From: an uncultured Lachnospiraceae bacterium
GTDB taxonomy: Bacteria > Bacillota > Clostridia > Lachnospirales > Lachnospiraceae
Assembly (NCBI GenBank): GCA_910587715.1
Contig: CAJUMV010000056.1
Coordinates: 1 to 23,277 of the forward strand
Direction: 5' to 3'
DNA length: 23,277 nt
Shown piece after piece: positions 14,211 to 21,740 of the stretch. How positions within the stretch are numbered: the first letter of the stretch is position 1; each line of letters opens with the position of its first letter. The notes under the pieces were generated by a model. The model had not been told where the DNA came from. It saw only the letters and a list, made by a program, of their open reading frames with translations, and made no database searches. Both the position numbers and the translations under genes were made by a program.

Positions 14211-16367
14211 AGCAATCTGCTTCAAAATAAATACAGCTTTTGCGGATTATCAAAAAATCGCGCAAAAGAGGGGCTTGATCTTTGGGATCTTCTTTGGAAT
14301 ATAGAGCAGAAAAATAATAAGAATAAAAATAAAAAGAATTGGACATCCATCTTTGAAAATTACGATATTACTGTGGAAGTGATAGAGGATCGGCTCCGCA
14401 ATCAAGTGTTTGTAGTGGTGAAGGACAAGGGAATCGGAATTACCAAGGAGGAAATGAAGTATATTGCGGAAATCGGTTCAAGTAAGGAGAAAAACGAACG
14501 GATTAGAAAAATGATGGAAAGTATGCCTGCATGGCTGAAGCCTTCGGGGATTTTCGGAATCGGACTACAATCGGTTTTTCAAATGACGGACTGTATAGAA
14601 TTCTATACAAGACAACATAATACACCGGAACAGCATATTTTAATAAATTCCTACGGGAAGAATCAAGGGAAAATAGAATTTAGAGAACTTCCTCCAGGTG
14701 ATGACGAAACTTATTATGACAATGCAGTACCCGGAACAAACGTAAAAATTGCTATAGATCCGGATAAATTTTTAAGTAAAGAATTCTTGTATTACGATCC
14801 TGAATTTGATACCGGCGAAAGACTGCATATGCTTTTTGTGGAAGTTGCCCAAGCCTGCCAGAATCAGATACAGGAGGGCAGGTATGATTATTTCAATATA
14901 TATTATCAATCCATGACCATTAAGGAATACGGTACCAAAGTGCCTAATTCCCCAAAACCAAAATGCTTGCGGAGCAGCTATATATATCCTAAGAATTTTA
15001 TTAAAGGGTGTTTTGGAGAACATTTACAAAGTTTTCCGGAAGTTACACAAGAACCCTATGTCTTTACTGCAAATATGGCATATTGCTGGGACAAAAATTC
15101 AAACAGATGCTATTTTTTAAAGGTAAAACCTTGCCAGATTACGGAAAAGGGTGAAAAAAACTTTGTATCGTTGCCGGAAAGAATACCTACGGTATACAGT
15201 ATCAGTTATAAGTTTAACAAAATTTCTGATACGGAGATGGTTTATGCACAGAGAAGACTGCCAAAGAGTTTGCATGCAGGATTTTTGAATATGGATGTAT
15301 TAATTCTGGATGAGCAGCCTGATAAATATATGAATATTGACAGAGACAGATTACGCGAAGGAGCCATTGATGAAGAAGAACTGCTCACGGCGCAAAAGGA
15401 AATCATGAGGCGCTGGTGTATTGATTTCTGCGAGCGGAATGAAAAGAAACAGGAGCAGGAGAAAAAGAGCAACGGACTCTTTGCCGATATGAAGGGAATC
15501 CTGATTTCGCTGATCCTGCTGTTTTACAGAAATGTCCCCGATGATGTTTTCCAGAGATTTATTAAATCCTATAAAGAGACCGTCGATTCCTGGAACCTCT
15601 ATCTGGAAACGGATGCGATACCGGTCAGTGCATTATGGAATCAGGAGAATCTATTCCAAACGCAGGCAGCTCTTCCGGATAAATTTATAAAAGAGATAGT
15701 CAAGGAGGAAGAACACCAGAAAAAGTTATCGGAAAAACGCAAGATACTTGACATAAGTATAGAAAATATACAGCGTCTCCCTCACAGAATTGTCAAAATA
15801 GAAAGTATCAGGCGAATGGGAACCAACATTTGTTATGATTTAAGGCTGCAGTCTGTCCTGCAGACGATAGAAGCCATAGATATGAGCGAAGAAATGTGTC
15901 TATACGATTATATGGGGGCTTTTGATTCTCATGATGATAATAATCCGGGAGGAATCAAATTTGACACCCTGCCCAAAAAGGTTTATAAACCGGACAGCCG
16001 CTTTGAAAACCTGCTGCTGCATTGTTTCCCACGCACTTTCCGCAAAGGACGGAACATGAACGGGTATCTGGATCATTGCATAAAAACTTACATTTTGTCT
16101 CCTATAGACAGGAAGACCGCCGTTATGCTGGGAAAAGGAATGGAAGAGGACAAAGACGTATGGACTGATTTTAAGAAAAATGTTATGGACAGCAATCAGC
16201 TAAAGAAATGCGTGGCGTATATTATGAAAAAGCGATTTGCCGACTGCGATGATAAAATGGAAAAAGAGCAGGAAATCAGAAAGGACTATGAAAGATTTCT
16301 GGAACAATTCTACCGGATATTAACCAAGAACAAAACACTGGTCATGAATCAATTCGAAGTGAAATAA
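14211..16367 (+). pseudogene. C-terminal part of the Hsp90/GHKL-type ATPase (downstream of the TAG)
   Basis: A 718-codon continuation in the same frame as the HD-domain fragment. It carries the rest of the ATP-binding fold: VVVKDKGIGITKEEM is the G1 box (D about 502 in full-length numbering) and SGIFGIGLQSVFQMTD the G2 glycine loop (about 543-550). A middle region follows that resembles Hsp90-like client or transducer segments, and then a long helical tail with a lysine/glutamate-rich stretch near NEKKQEQEKK. The first possible start is GTG at 14373, without any ribosome binding site, so separate translation is doubtful. Full length with the amber codon would be about 1,145 residues. It is labelled as a broken gene, but the rest of the frame is intact and shows no decay, so the lesion is recent or tolerated. 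Confidence 0.7.
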
Positions 16368-16387
16368 TAGGATCATTCATGAATAGC

Positions 16388-16437
16388 AGGGGCTGCCGCT
16401 TGCAATTTGCCAATTGTTCATTATGGCGGCAGTCCCT
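16388..16437. terminator. hairpin after the HD-ATPase gene
   Basis: AGGGGCTGCCGC (16388-16399) and GCGGCAGTCCCT (16426-16437) form a 12-bp stem with one G-T pair and a 26-base loop containing CAATT / AATTG. It lies between convergent genes, 20 bases after the HD-ATPase stop and 36 bases beyond the DUF1848 stop. The T-run is poor. Confidence 0.6.
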
Positions 16438-16473
16438 CTAATTCTGATTATGACACTGGCGCCATGTAAACTC

Positions 16474-17415
16474 TCATATATCAAACATACTCAACTGCGT
16501 CTCTTTCAACGACACCGTCTTTCTAAGACTAACCCTGTCCCCCGTTTCCACACGACTGCACAAAAGCGGCGACGACGGGTCGTATTTTGCCGCATTTGCC
16601 TCCACGCTTTTCGCACTGTCATTTGCGTAACAATAGATACAGCCATTTTTGCATGTACCATATGTCCCTACGTCAATGCTTTCCACACAACCGCATTCCA
16701 CGCGCTGATTCTTGTCTTTGCCGGCCTTTAATCTGCATCCTGTTATTTTTTCAATCAGCGTCTTATCAATGCAGCAGTTATGGACGATTCCGCAGTCATT
16801 CAAATCTATTTTTTCCGCACAGCTGCCGATTTCCATACGATTATCATGTGCTATTCCGCTCAGTTCTTTCGCAAATTTTCTCAGCTCACCATCCTGCAAT
16901 TCCGAATACGATAAGCTTTCCATTTTCTTCCTGTTCTTGGCATAAATATCTCCAAAACTAATCACGCATTTCTCGGTATAACCATTTAATGCTTCCGCAA
17001 TATCTCTAAACGCTTTCAAATGGTACTGCGCCGTATACTTGTCCGTAAAGAAAATGGGGTCATACCGCCAAATCACCCTTTCCCTGCCGATTCGATTCGA
17101 TAATTCCCGGAAAACCGGAATCATGGTTGTTTTTTTATCGGGCACATTTACCTCGACGTCATTTCCATAGCCGGTAAGCGTGAATTGAAAATAATAGGAA
17201 TACGCTTTTAACTCATCCAGTCTCGCCATCATGGGCAAGGGGTTCTTTGTCCAAAATACGATACAGTCCACCACATCCGGCGTTATCTTGATTTCACTGA
17301 TCTGATGAACGTTCATCGGGTTGCGGACATATAAGAATCCTTCTTTTATTCTGTTGTAAAACCATGCCGAATAATAATTCGGAATATCGGTCCGCCTGCT
17401 TACGCTTAAAATCAT
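16474..17415 (-). CDS. DUF1848 family protein with C-terminal CxxxCxxC cluster motif
   Basis: A 313-residue protein recognisable as DUF1848 by ILSVSRRTDIPNYYSAWFYN, VRNPMNVHQIS and VDCIVFWTKNPLPMMARLD. Near the C-terminus, C255-x3-C259-x2-C262 (TCKNGCIYCYAN) is spaced like a radical-SAM iron-sulfur motif, and C199, C208, C214, C215, C227, C241 and C243 form a Cys-rich stretch before it. The N-terminal half recalls spore-photoproduct-lyase-related (SplB-like) proteins. The biochemical role is unknown. It follows the DUF805 gene by 20 bases and is last in a run that begins with endonuclease IV, which hints at a role in nucleic-acid repair or modification. AAGG lies 12-15 bases before the ATG. 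Confidence 0.82.
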   Translation of the reverse strand: MILSVSRRTDIPNYYSAWFYNRIKEGFLYVRNPMNVHQISEIKITPDVVDCIVFWTKNPLPMMARLDELKAYSYYFQFTLTGYGNDVEVNVPDKKTTMIPVFRELSNRIGRERVIWRYDPIFFTDKYTAQYHLKAFRDIAEALNGYTEKCVISFGDIYAKNRKKMESLSYSELQDGELRKFAKELSGIAHDNRMEIGSCAEKIDLNDCGIVHNCCIDKTLIEKITGCRLKAGKDKNQRVECGCVESIDVGTYGTCKNGCIYCYANDSAKSVEANAAKYDPSSPLLCSRVETGDRVSLRKTVSLKETQLSMFDI

Positions 17416-17435
17416 GCTGTCATTTTTCCTTTATA

Positions 17436-17804
17436 TTACTCAACTTGAACCGAGTAGCGGTTTTTCCCTTCATCTGTCCATTTTTCCACCTCTGCCTGAA
17501 TCTGCGCCAGTTCTTCGGCACTGAGCGGTTCCTCGCTCTCATAAAACGCAATTAAAAATATATAACCTGGTAAGATAAATACAAGTAATAAGTGTACCAT
17601 GCTTTTTCCTGCATCTCTAAGACGCATGATACATGACACCAGCATAATTATCAGTGCAATGACGCCCACAGCCATTCTTCCACTGTCTCCCAGTGGATCG
17701 CCTGCCGAAGTATTGATGCCTAATAAGACCATCAGCAGACAAATGATCCCCAATACAATCCAATATGTTTTCTTATCCAATTTTCCCTGCTTCAGTTTTT
17801 CCAT
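17436..17804 (-). CDS. DUF805-like small membrane protein
   Basis: A 122-residue integral membrane protein of unknown function. Three hydrophobic segments are visible: TYWIVLGIICLLMVLLGI, MAVGVIALIIMLVSCI and VHLLLVFILPGYIFLIAF. The segment IMRLRDAGKSMVHLLL between the last two carries the arginine-aspartate-glycine motif typical of DUF805. The C-terminal tail is acidic and cytoplasmic by charge. A GTG two codons upstream (17810) is possible, but AAGGAG is too close to it; ATG 17804 has ten bases of spacing. It overlaps the 3' end of the esterase gene by 32 bases. Confidence 0.72.
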   Translation of the reverse strand: MEKLKQGKLDKKTYWIVLGIICLLMVLLGINTSAGDPLGDSGRMAVGVIALIIMLVSCIMRLRDAGKSMVHLLLVFILPGYIFLIAFYESEEPLSAEELAQIQAEVEKWTDEGKNRYSVQVE

Positions 17805-18627
17805 TTTCACAAATCTCCTTCTTTTGTTTTATTATATTGATAACCGCCTTCGCAAACCGCCCCTCTATATCGTGAAAATGTCCGCCCTCGTTCCACTCAA
17901 AACACACCCGTCCTTTACATTCCATGCCTGTTTTCTGGCGACCTTCCCCACTCTCCCTGTCTGTCCGCAAACAGCTTCTGTTCTTGTCATCACCGGACTC
18001 ATCCGCTCCTTCCAACTGCTTTGCCAGAATCTCCCTCGCCCGCGCCGTGCATTCCGCCACCCTTCCCATACGGGGATTCTTGCTGCGGCTTTCCTTTTTC
18101 CCAAGGGAAAAGTATATTCTCAAATCCGTCCGAAGAGGCTTTTCCCGCTCCATAAATTCGCAGAAGCCGTCAAACCAAAGTGATCCGGAAATGCTGGCGA
18201 TCGCACCGAACTTGTCCGTTTTATAAATCGCGTAAACCACCGTAAGCCCGCCCAGTGAATAGCCGAAGAGCGCCGTGTTCTCCGGTTCCGTCTTTGTGCG
18301 GTAATGAGCGTCCATGTACGGTTTTATTTTTTCTGTCAGACAGGATAAATAAGCGTCCGCCCTGCCCTGCGGCGCTTCCTCCCCCGCCCGGAACGCAGGG
18401 GCTGCCCACGGCGTAAAGTCATCGTTCCAGCTTTTCGGCTTGATGGAGAGGAAAAGGAAATCAGTCTGTTCGCCGCACTCAACCAACTTAGTCAATATCC
18501 CTTCTATCGGAACTTCACCGTTAACGTAGATTACCGGATAACGGCCACCTCCCTCCTCATAACCGGGCGGCAGGTATAAGCGGCAGTTCATACCGGCAAT
18601 TTGTACTTCCTGTATCTGAAACATCAT
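17773..18627 (-). CDS. alpha/beta hydrolase, putative esterase (Fes/IroE-like, PF00756 type)
   Basis: A 284-residue serine hydrolase. The nucleophile elbow is FGYSLGGLTVVYA (GxSxG) and the probable catalytic histidine is in WNEGGHFHDIEGRF. The N-terminal MNCRLYLPPGYEEGGGRYPV is typical of esterase-D/enterochelin-esterase-like proteins that cut esters or siderophore-type lactones; no signal peptide is seen. Between the last core strands lies a charged stretch (QLEGADESGDDKNRS and following) longer than usual. A frame-open extension to 18759 is rejected: it overlaps the endonuclease IV gene and is arginine-rich. The ATG at 18627 has GGAGG nine bases upstream and starts four bases after the nfo stop. 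The substrate is unknown. Confidence 0.8.
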   Translation of the reverse strand: MMFQIQEVQIAGMNCRLYLPPGYEEGGGRYPVIYVNGEVPIEGILTKLVECGEQTDFLFLSIKPKSWNDDFTPWAAPAFRAGEEAPQGRADAYLSCLTEKIKPYMDAHYRTKTEPENTALFGYSLGGLTVVYAIYKTDKFGAIASISGSLWFDGFCEFMEREKPLRTDLRIYFSLGKKESRSKNPRMGRVAECTARAREILAKQLEGADESGDDKNRSCLRTDRESGEGRQKTGMECKGRVCFEWNEGGHFHDIEGRFAKAVINIIKQKKEICENGKTEAGKIG

Positions 18628-18631
18628 TCTG

Positions 18632-19501
18632 TCAGTCCTCCAACAGCAGCGCAATCTCCGCCTTATATGGCGGAATCGTCTTCTCCGTACTTCCTTCTTC
18701 ACAAATCCAAGGCGTCTCCAGAATTTTCGGCACCTGCACGAATCTCTCGTCATGTACAATTCGCTTTAAAATATCCGTTCCAATATGTCCTTCGCCAATA
18801 TTCGCATGGCGGTCTTTATGCGCCCCGCAGGGATTCATACTGTCGTTGACATGTATCACCGCAATCTGCGAAAGCCCGATTACCTCATCAAACTGCCGCA
18901 GCACCCCTTCATAATCCTCAACCAGCGGATACCCGGCGTCATTCACATGACAGGTGTCGAAACAGACACGCAGCCTGTCCTTTTTGTGTACGCCCTCATA
19001 AATCCTTTTTAATTCCTCGAAAATCCCTCCCAGCTCGCTTCCTTTTCCCGCCATCGTTTCCAGCGCGATAAAAACGTCGTCCTCATTCTCATCCAGCACA
19101 AGATTGAGACCCTTTATAACCTGCGCGATGCCGGCCTCCGTTCCCGCGCCCACATGGGAGCCCGGATGCAGCACCAGAATCTTGCTGCGCATAGCCGCCG
19201 TCCTTTTGATTTCTTTTTCCAAAAAAGCGACTGCCAGTTCAAAGGTTTCCGGCTTTACGGTATTCCCCAGATTAATGATGTACGGCGCGTGAACCACAAT
19301 CTCCTCAATCCCCGCTTCCTTCGCGTACTCCCATCCCGCTTCTATGTTTAATGCCGCAATTTCCTTTCTCACCGTATTCTGCGGCGCACCCGTATAAAGC
19401 ATCAGAACATTCGCCCCGTAAGACTCCGCCTCCTTCACCGACCCCAGAAACATTTCCTTTCCCGCCATCTTTACATGGGAACCTATTTTAATCTTTTGCA
19501 T
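18632..19501 (-). CDS. nfo: deoxyribonuclease IV (AP endonuclease)
   Basis: A 289-residue zinc enzyme of base-excision repair that nicks DNA 5' of abasic sites. The TIM-barrel metal motifs appear in order: IVVHAPYIINLG, ILVLHPGSHVG, FIALETMAGKGSELG, CFDTCHVNDAGYPL, VIHVNDSMNPCGAHKDRHAN and IGEGHIG, KILETPW. The length is normal for Nfo (about 280). The ATG at 19501 is chosen because GGAGGAGGG sits just upstream and MQKIKIGSHVKMAGKEMFLG matches the family N-terminus; a further-upstream ATG at 19570 would add an atypical basic extension. It is the first gene of a four-gene minus-strand operon and has a good promoter. Confidence 0.95.
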   Translation of the reverse strand: MQKIKIGSHVKMAGKEMFLGSVKEAESYGANVLMLYTGAPQNTVRKEIAALNIEAGWEYAKEAGIEEIVVHAPYIINLGNTVKPETFELAVAFLEKEIKRTAAMRSKILVLHPGSHVGAGTEAGIAQVIKGLNLVLDENEDDVFIALETMAGKGSELGGIFEELKRIYEGVHKKDRLRVCFDTCHVNDAGYPLVEDYEGVLRQFDEVIGLSQIAVIHVNDSMNPCGAHKDRHANIGEGHIGTDILKRIVHDERFVQVPKILETPWICEEGSTEKTIPPYKAEIALLLED

Positions 19502-19541
19502 GGCAGCCCTCCTCCTACAGCATCTTTTTCCCCTTTTCCTT

Positions 19542-19570
19542 ATTATCATGCAATTTGGCTTATTTATCAA
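19542..19570 (-). promoter_or_regulatory. promoter of the nfo operon
   Basis: On the minus strand TTGATA (19570-19565) and GATAAT (19547-19542) are separated by exactly 17 bp, about 40 bases before the nfo start codon. The match to a housekeeping promoter is good. Confidence 0.65.
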
Positions 19571-19624
19571 TCTGTTTCACAAATTTAATCCAGCGTTTTC
19601 AATCACCAATTATAATTTAAATTG

Positions 19625-19633
19625 TGCTATAAT
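19625..19633 (+). promoter_or_regulatory. extended -10 promoter for the Cys-rich peptide gene
   Basis: TGC followed by a perfect TATAAT (19628-19633) lies 29 bases before the ATG at 19663. The -35 region is poor, as often with extended -10 promoters. Divergent from the nfo promoter. Confidence 0.55.
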
Positions 19634-19662
19634 AGCGGCAAAAGAAAAAGGATGCGAAACGT

Positions 19663-19827
19663 ATGGGCACATTTATTGTATTACTGCTTGTAGCGGGCGC
19701 GGCGGCGCTTGCCATACGGCAGATGATTAAGGATAAAAAGGCGGGGAAATCCCTCTCCTGCGGCGGCGACTGCAGCCGGTGCGGAGGATGTCAATCAAAC
19801 CATAAAACCGGCAAAAAAGATATCTGA
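19663..19827 (+). CDS. FeoB-associated Cys-rich membrane protein
   Basis: A 54-residue peptide. One N-terminal membrane helix (FIVLLLVAGAAALAI) is followed by a basic segment and a cysteine cluster, SCGGDCSRCGGCQ (C33, C37, C40, C43). This is the pattern of the small protein usually encoded next to feoB, the ferrous iron transporter, where it may bind metal at the membrane. Here no feoA or feoB is present in the window; the flanking genes are nfo (divergent) and an LD-carboxypeptidase 31 bases downstream on the same strand. The ribosome binding site is weak (AAAAGGATG). Short, but the motif and promoter make it believable. Confidence 0.75.
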   Translation: MGTFIVLLLVAGAAALAIRQMIKDKKAGKSLSCGGDCSRCGGCQSNHKTGKKDI

Positions 19828-19858
19828 AAGCAAATTACCCTGAAAGGAAGGATGGATC

Positions 19859-20719
19859 ATGATAGAGATGAAACCCGGTGATAAAATCGGGATTGTGTGC
19901 TGTTCCAACGGCTGGGAAAAGCGAAAAGAGGCAAAATTCAGGCGCTTACAGGAAATTCTTCTTAGTATGCACCTTGTGCCCGTTTTGTCACCGTATATTT
20001 TTGAGCGGGGAGGCGTGGAGAGCGGCAGCGCCGCAGAGCGCGCGCAGGCATTGATGGACTTTTACCGGGATGACTCTGTGAAAGGTATTTTTGACATTTC
20101 CGGCGGAGATATTGCCAACGGGATTTTGCCCTATCTGGATTACGAAGTGATCGCCCCCTGCGACAAAAAGTTCTGGGGCTACAGTGATCTGACAACGATC
20201 ATAAACGCTATCTACACAAAGACAGGAAAGCCTTCCGTGCTGTATCAGATCTGCAACTTGGTGTACGACCACGCCGAGGAACAGCGGGAGCATTTTAACA
20301 ATATGGTTTTTGGAGACACGAAGGAGCTGTTTCAGTTCCCCTACACCTTTTTGCAGGGGGAGGCAATGAACGGCGTTATTGTGGGCGGCAATGTCCGCTG
20401 CTTTTTAAAACTTGCAGGCACGGCGTATTTTCCGGCATTGACAGACAAGATTCTGCTTTTAGAATCGTTTGGAGGCACGGTGCCCCAGATGCTCACCTAT
20501 TTCAGCCAGTTACAACAGCTTGGCGCATTTGAGCAGGCGCGCGGAATACTGCTCGGCACTTTCACCCAGATGGAACAAGAAAGCTGCAAGCCGGATGTAT
20601 GGACGCTGCTGAAAAGCTTTGTCCCGCAGGATCTTCCCGTGGTAAGGACAACATTGATCGGACACGGAACGGATTCCCGGGCGGTGCTAGTGGGGGAATA
20701 TAGGGAATTTGAAAAGTAA
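19859..20719 (+). CDS. S66-family LD-carboxypeptidase / microcin C7 immunity-like peptidase
   Basis: A 286-residue serine peptidase of the LdcA/MccF group. LdcA removes the terminal D-alanine of murein tetrapeptides in cell-wall recycling; MccF cuts peptide-nucleotide antibiotics. The catalytic serine is in KFWGYSDLTTI (S109), the glutamate in LLLESFGG (E202) and the histidine in LIGHGTDSRAV (H269), in family order. The N-terminal GDKIGIVCCSNG and GIFDISGGDIANGILPYLDY fit as well. No signal peptide is seen, so it acts in the cytoplasm. GGAAGG lies seven bases before the ATG. It probably shares a transcript with the Cys-rich peptide gene. LdcA versus MccF function cannot be decided here. Confidence 0.87.
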   Translation: MIEMKPGDKIGIVCCSNGWEKRKEAKFRRLQEILLSMHLVPVLSPYIFERGGVESGSAAERAQALMDFYRDDSVKGIFDISGGDIANGILPYLDYEVIAPCDKKFWGYSDLTTIINAIYTKTGKPSVLYQICNLVYDHAEEQREHFNNMVFGDTKELFQFPYTFLQGEAMNGVIVGGNVRCFLKLAGTAYFPALTDKILLLESFGGTVPQMLTYFSQLQQLGAFEQARGILLGTFTQMEQESCKPDVWTLLKSFVPQDLPVVRTTLIGHGTDSRAVLVGEYREFEK

Positions 20720-20796
20720 AAACCCACGGTTCGCAGAATTTATTCAGACAAAAATATTTTAGCAAACCCGCATAAACACGCGCCTGCAACCGCCGG

Positions 20797-20825
20797 TTGA
20801 CAAATTTCCAAGCCGCCTGTATAGC
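20797..20825 (+). promoter_or_regulatory. probable promoter of the XRE gene
   Basis: A consensus TTGACA (20797-20802) is followed after 17 bp by TATAGC (20820-20825). Downstream, AGCCGGA (20857-20863) and TCCGGCT (20884-20890) form a 7-bp leader stem with a 20-base loop ahead of the ATG at 20922; it may be an operator for the XRE protein or a leader structure. Confidence 0.5.
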
Positions 20826-20921
20826 CTTTCCCCCAAACTTTTCTATAATCAAAGTAAGCCGGAAAGACACGGGGTTATAAAAATCCGGCTGCTAAAATGA
20901 GAGAAAAATTTGGAGGAAAAT

Positions 20922-21710
20922 ATGACGCTTGGAGAAAAAATTTTTAGATTACGAACAGAACAGGGATTGTCGCAGGAAACTTTCGGAGAAAAGTTGGGCG
21001 TGTCCAGACAATCCGTATCGAAATGGGAAACCGACCAGTCGATTCCCGAATTGGATAAGATCGTGACGATAAGCGACCTTTTCGGAGTCAGCACGGATTA
21101 TCTTCTAAAAGATATAGAAGAGACAGACAGAACCGCGGAAACGGAATCCGCTTGGGCAGAAACTTTTCCCCGAGAAACATACCGATCCGGGCGAAGACCC
21201 CGCTTTGAATATAAGAGTCAGAAAATGATCGGCAGTCTGCCCCTCGTGCACATCAGCACGCGCCGTGCCAAAGGCGTGATTGCTGTCGGCGCGATTGCGC
21301 AGGGCTGGCTTTCCGTCGGTTTCGTGGCAATGGGCGGATTCTCGCTCGGTCTTGTCTCTCTGGGGCTGATTGCCTTTGCCAATCTTGCCTTCGGACTGAT
21401 CGCTTTCGGGACGGTTGCCGTGGGTGTGATCAGCTTTGGCGCCTTTTCCTTCGGCATTTTTTCTCTGGGTGCCGTGGTCTACGGACAGTTCGCCTTCGGC
21501 GCCTCGGCACACGGCGCACAGGTGGCAGTCGGAGACGCTGCCAGCGGGAAAATTGCGCTGGGCTACTCCCGCGCCGTCGGCGATTACACGCAGATCAGCA
21601 ACGACCAGCCTTTCGACTATGAAAACGCCTGCCGCCTGATTGACCAGCATGTGTCGTCGAACTGGATGTTTTTCAAGACGTGGGCGAAGGCGATGGTGAA
21701 ATGGTTTTAA
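20922..21710 (+). CDS. XRE-family regulator with glycine-pentad repeat C-terminal domain
   Basis: A 262-residue protein. Residues 1-62 form a Cro/C1-type helix-turn-helix (TLGEKIFRLRTEQGLSQETF, then LGVSRQSVSKWETDQSIPEL and ISDLFGVSTDYLLK). After a charged linker, residues 117-201 are 17 uninterrupted five-residue units of the form hydrophobic-G-x-hydrophobic-[A/S], for example VGVIS, FGAFS, FGIFS. One unit (FANLA) replaces glycine by alanine. A short C-terminal domain follows. The repeat could form a beta-solenoid or associate with the membrane. TTG at 20910 is an alternative start, but GGAGG lies five bases before ATG 20922. Targets are unknown; the leader dyad suggests autoregulation. Confidence 0.85.
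   Translation: MTLGEKIFRLRTEQGLSQETFGEKLGVSRQSVSKWETDQSIPELDKIVTISDLFGVSTDYLLKDIEETDRTAETESAWAETFPRETYRSGRRPRFEYKSQKMIGSLPLVHISTRRAKGVIAVGAIAQGWLSVGFVAMGGFSLGLVSLGLIAFANLAFGLIAFGTVAVGVISFGAFSFGIFSLGAVVYGQFAFGASAHGAQVAVGDAASGKIALGYSRAVGDYTQISNDQPFDYENACRLIDQHVSSNWMFFKTWAKAMVKWF
21270..21524 (+). repeat. 17 tandem 15-bp coding units (glycine pentads)
   Basis: A 255-base tract within the XRE gene encodes 17 five-residue units in register, with glycine at the second position in 16. The DNA units have diverged, with different codons used for the same residues, so selection appears to act on the protein pattern rather than recent slippage. Confidence 0.85.
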
Positions 21711-21740
21711 GCGGAATCGCGCAATGCCGGACTGTTACTT

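Noticed and set aside
14373..14375. GTG as an independent start for a 664-residue ATPase
   Set aside because: There is no ribosome binding site, the frame is open back to the TAG, and the ATPase N-box would be missing.
18628..18759. 44-codon N-terminal extension of the esterase
   Set aside because: Arginine/cysteine-rich, lies over the endonuclease IV gene, and a better start with GGAGG exists at 18627.
21105..21650. 181-codon minus-strand frame
   Set aside because: Antisense to the glycine-pentad tract; its openness follows from the repetitive codon pattern of the real gene.
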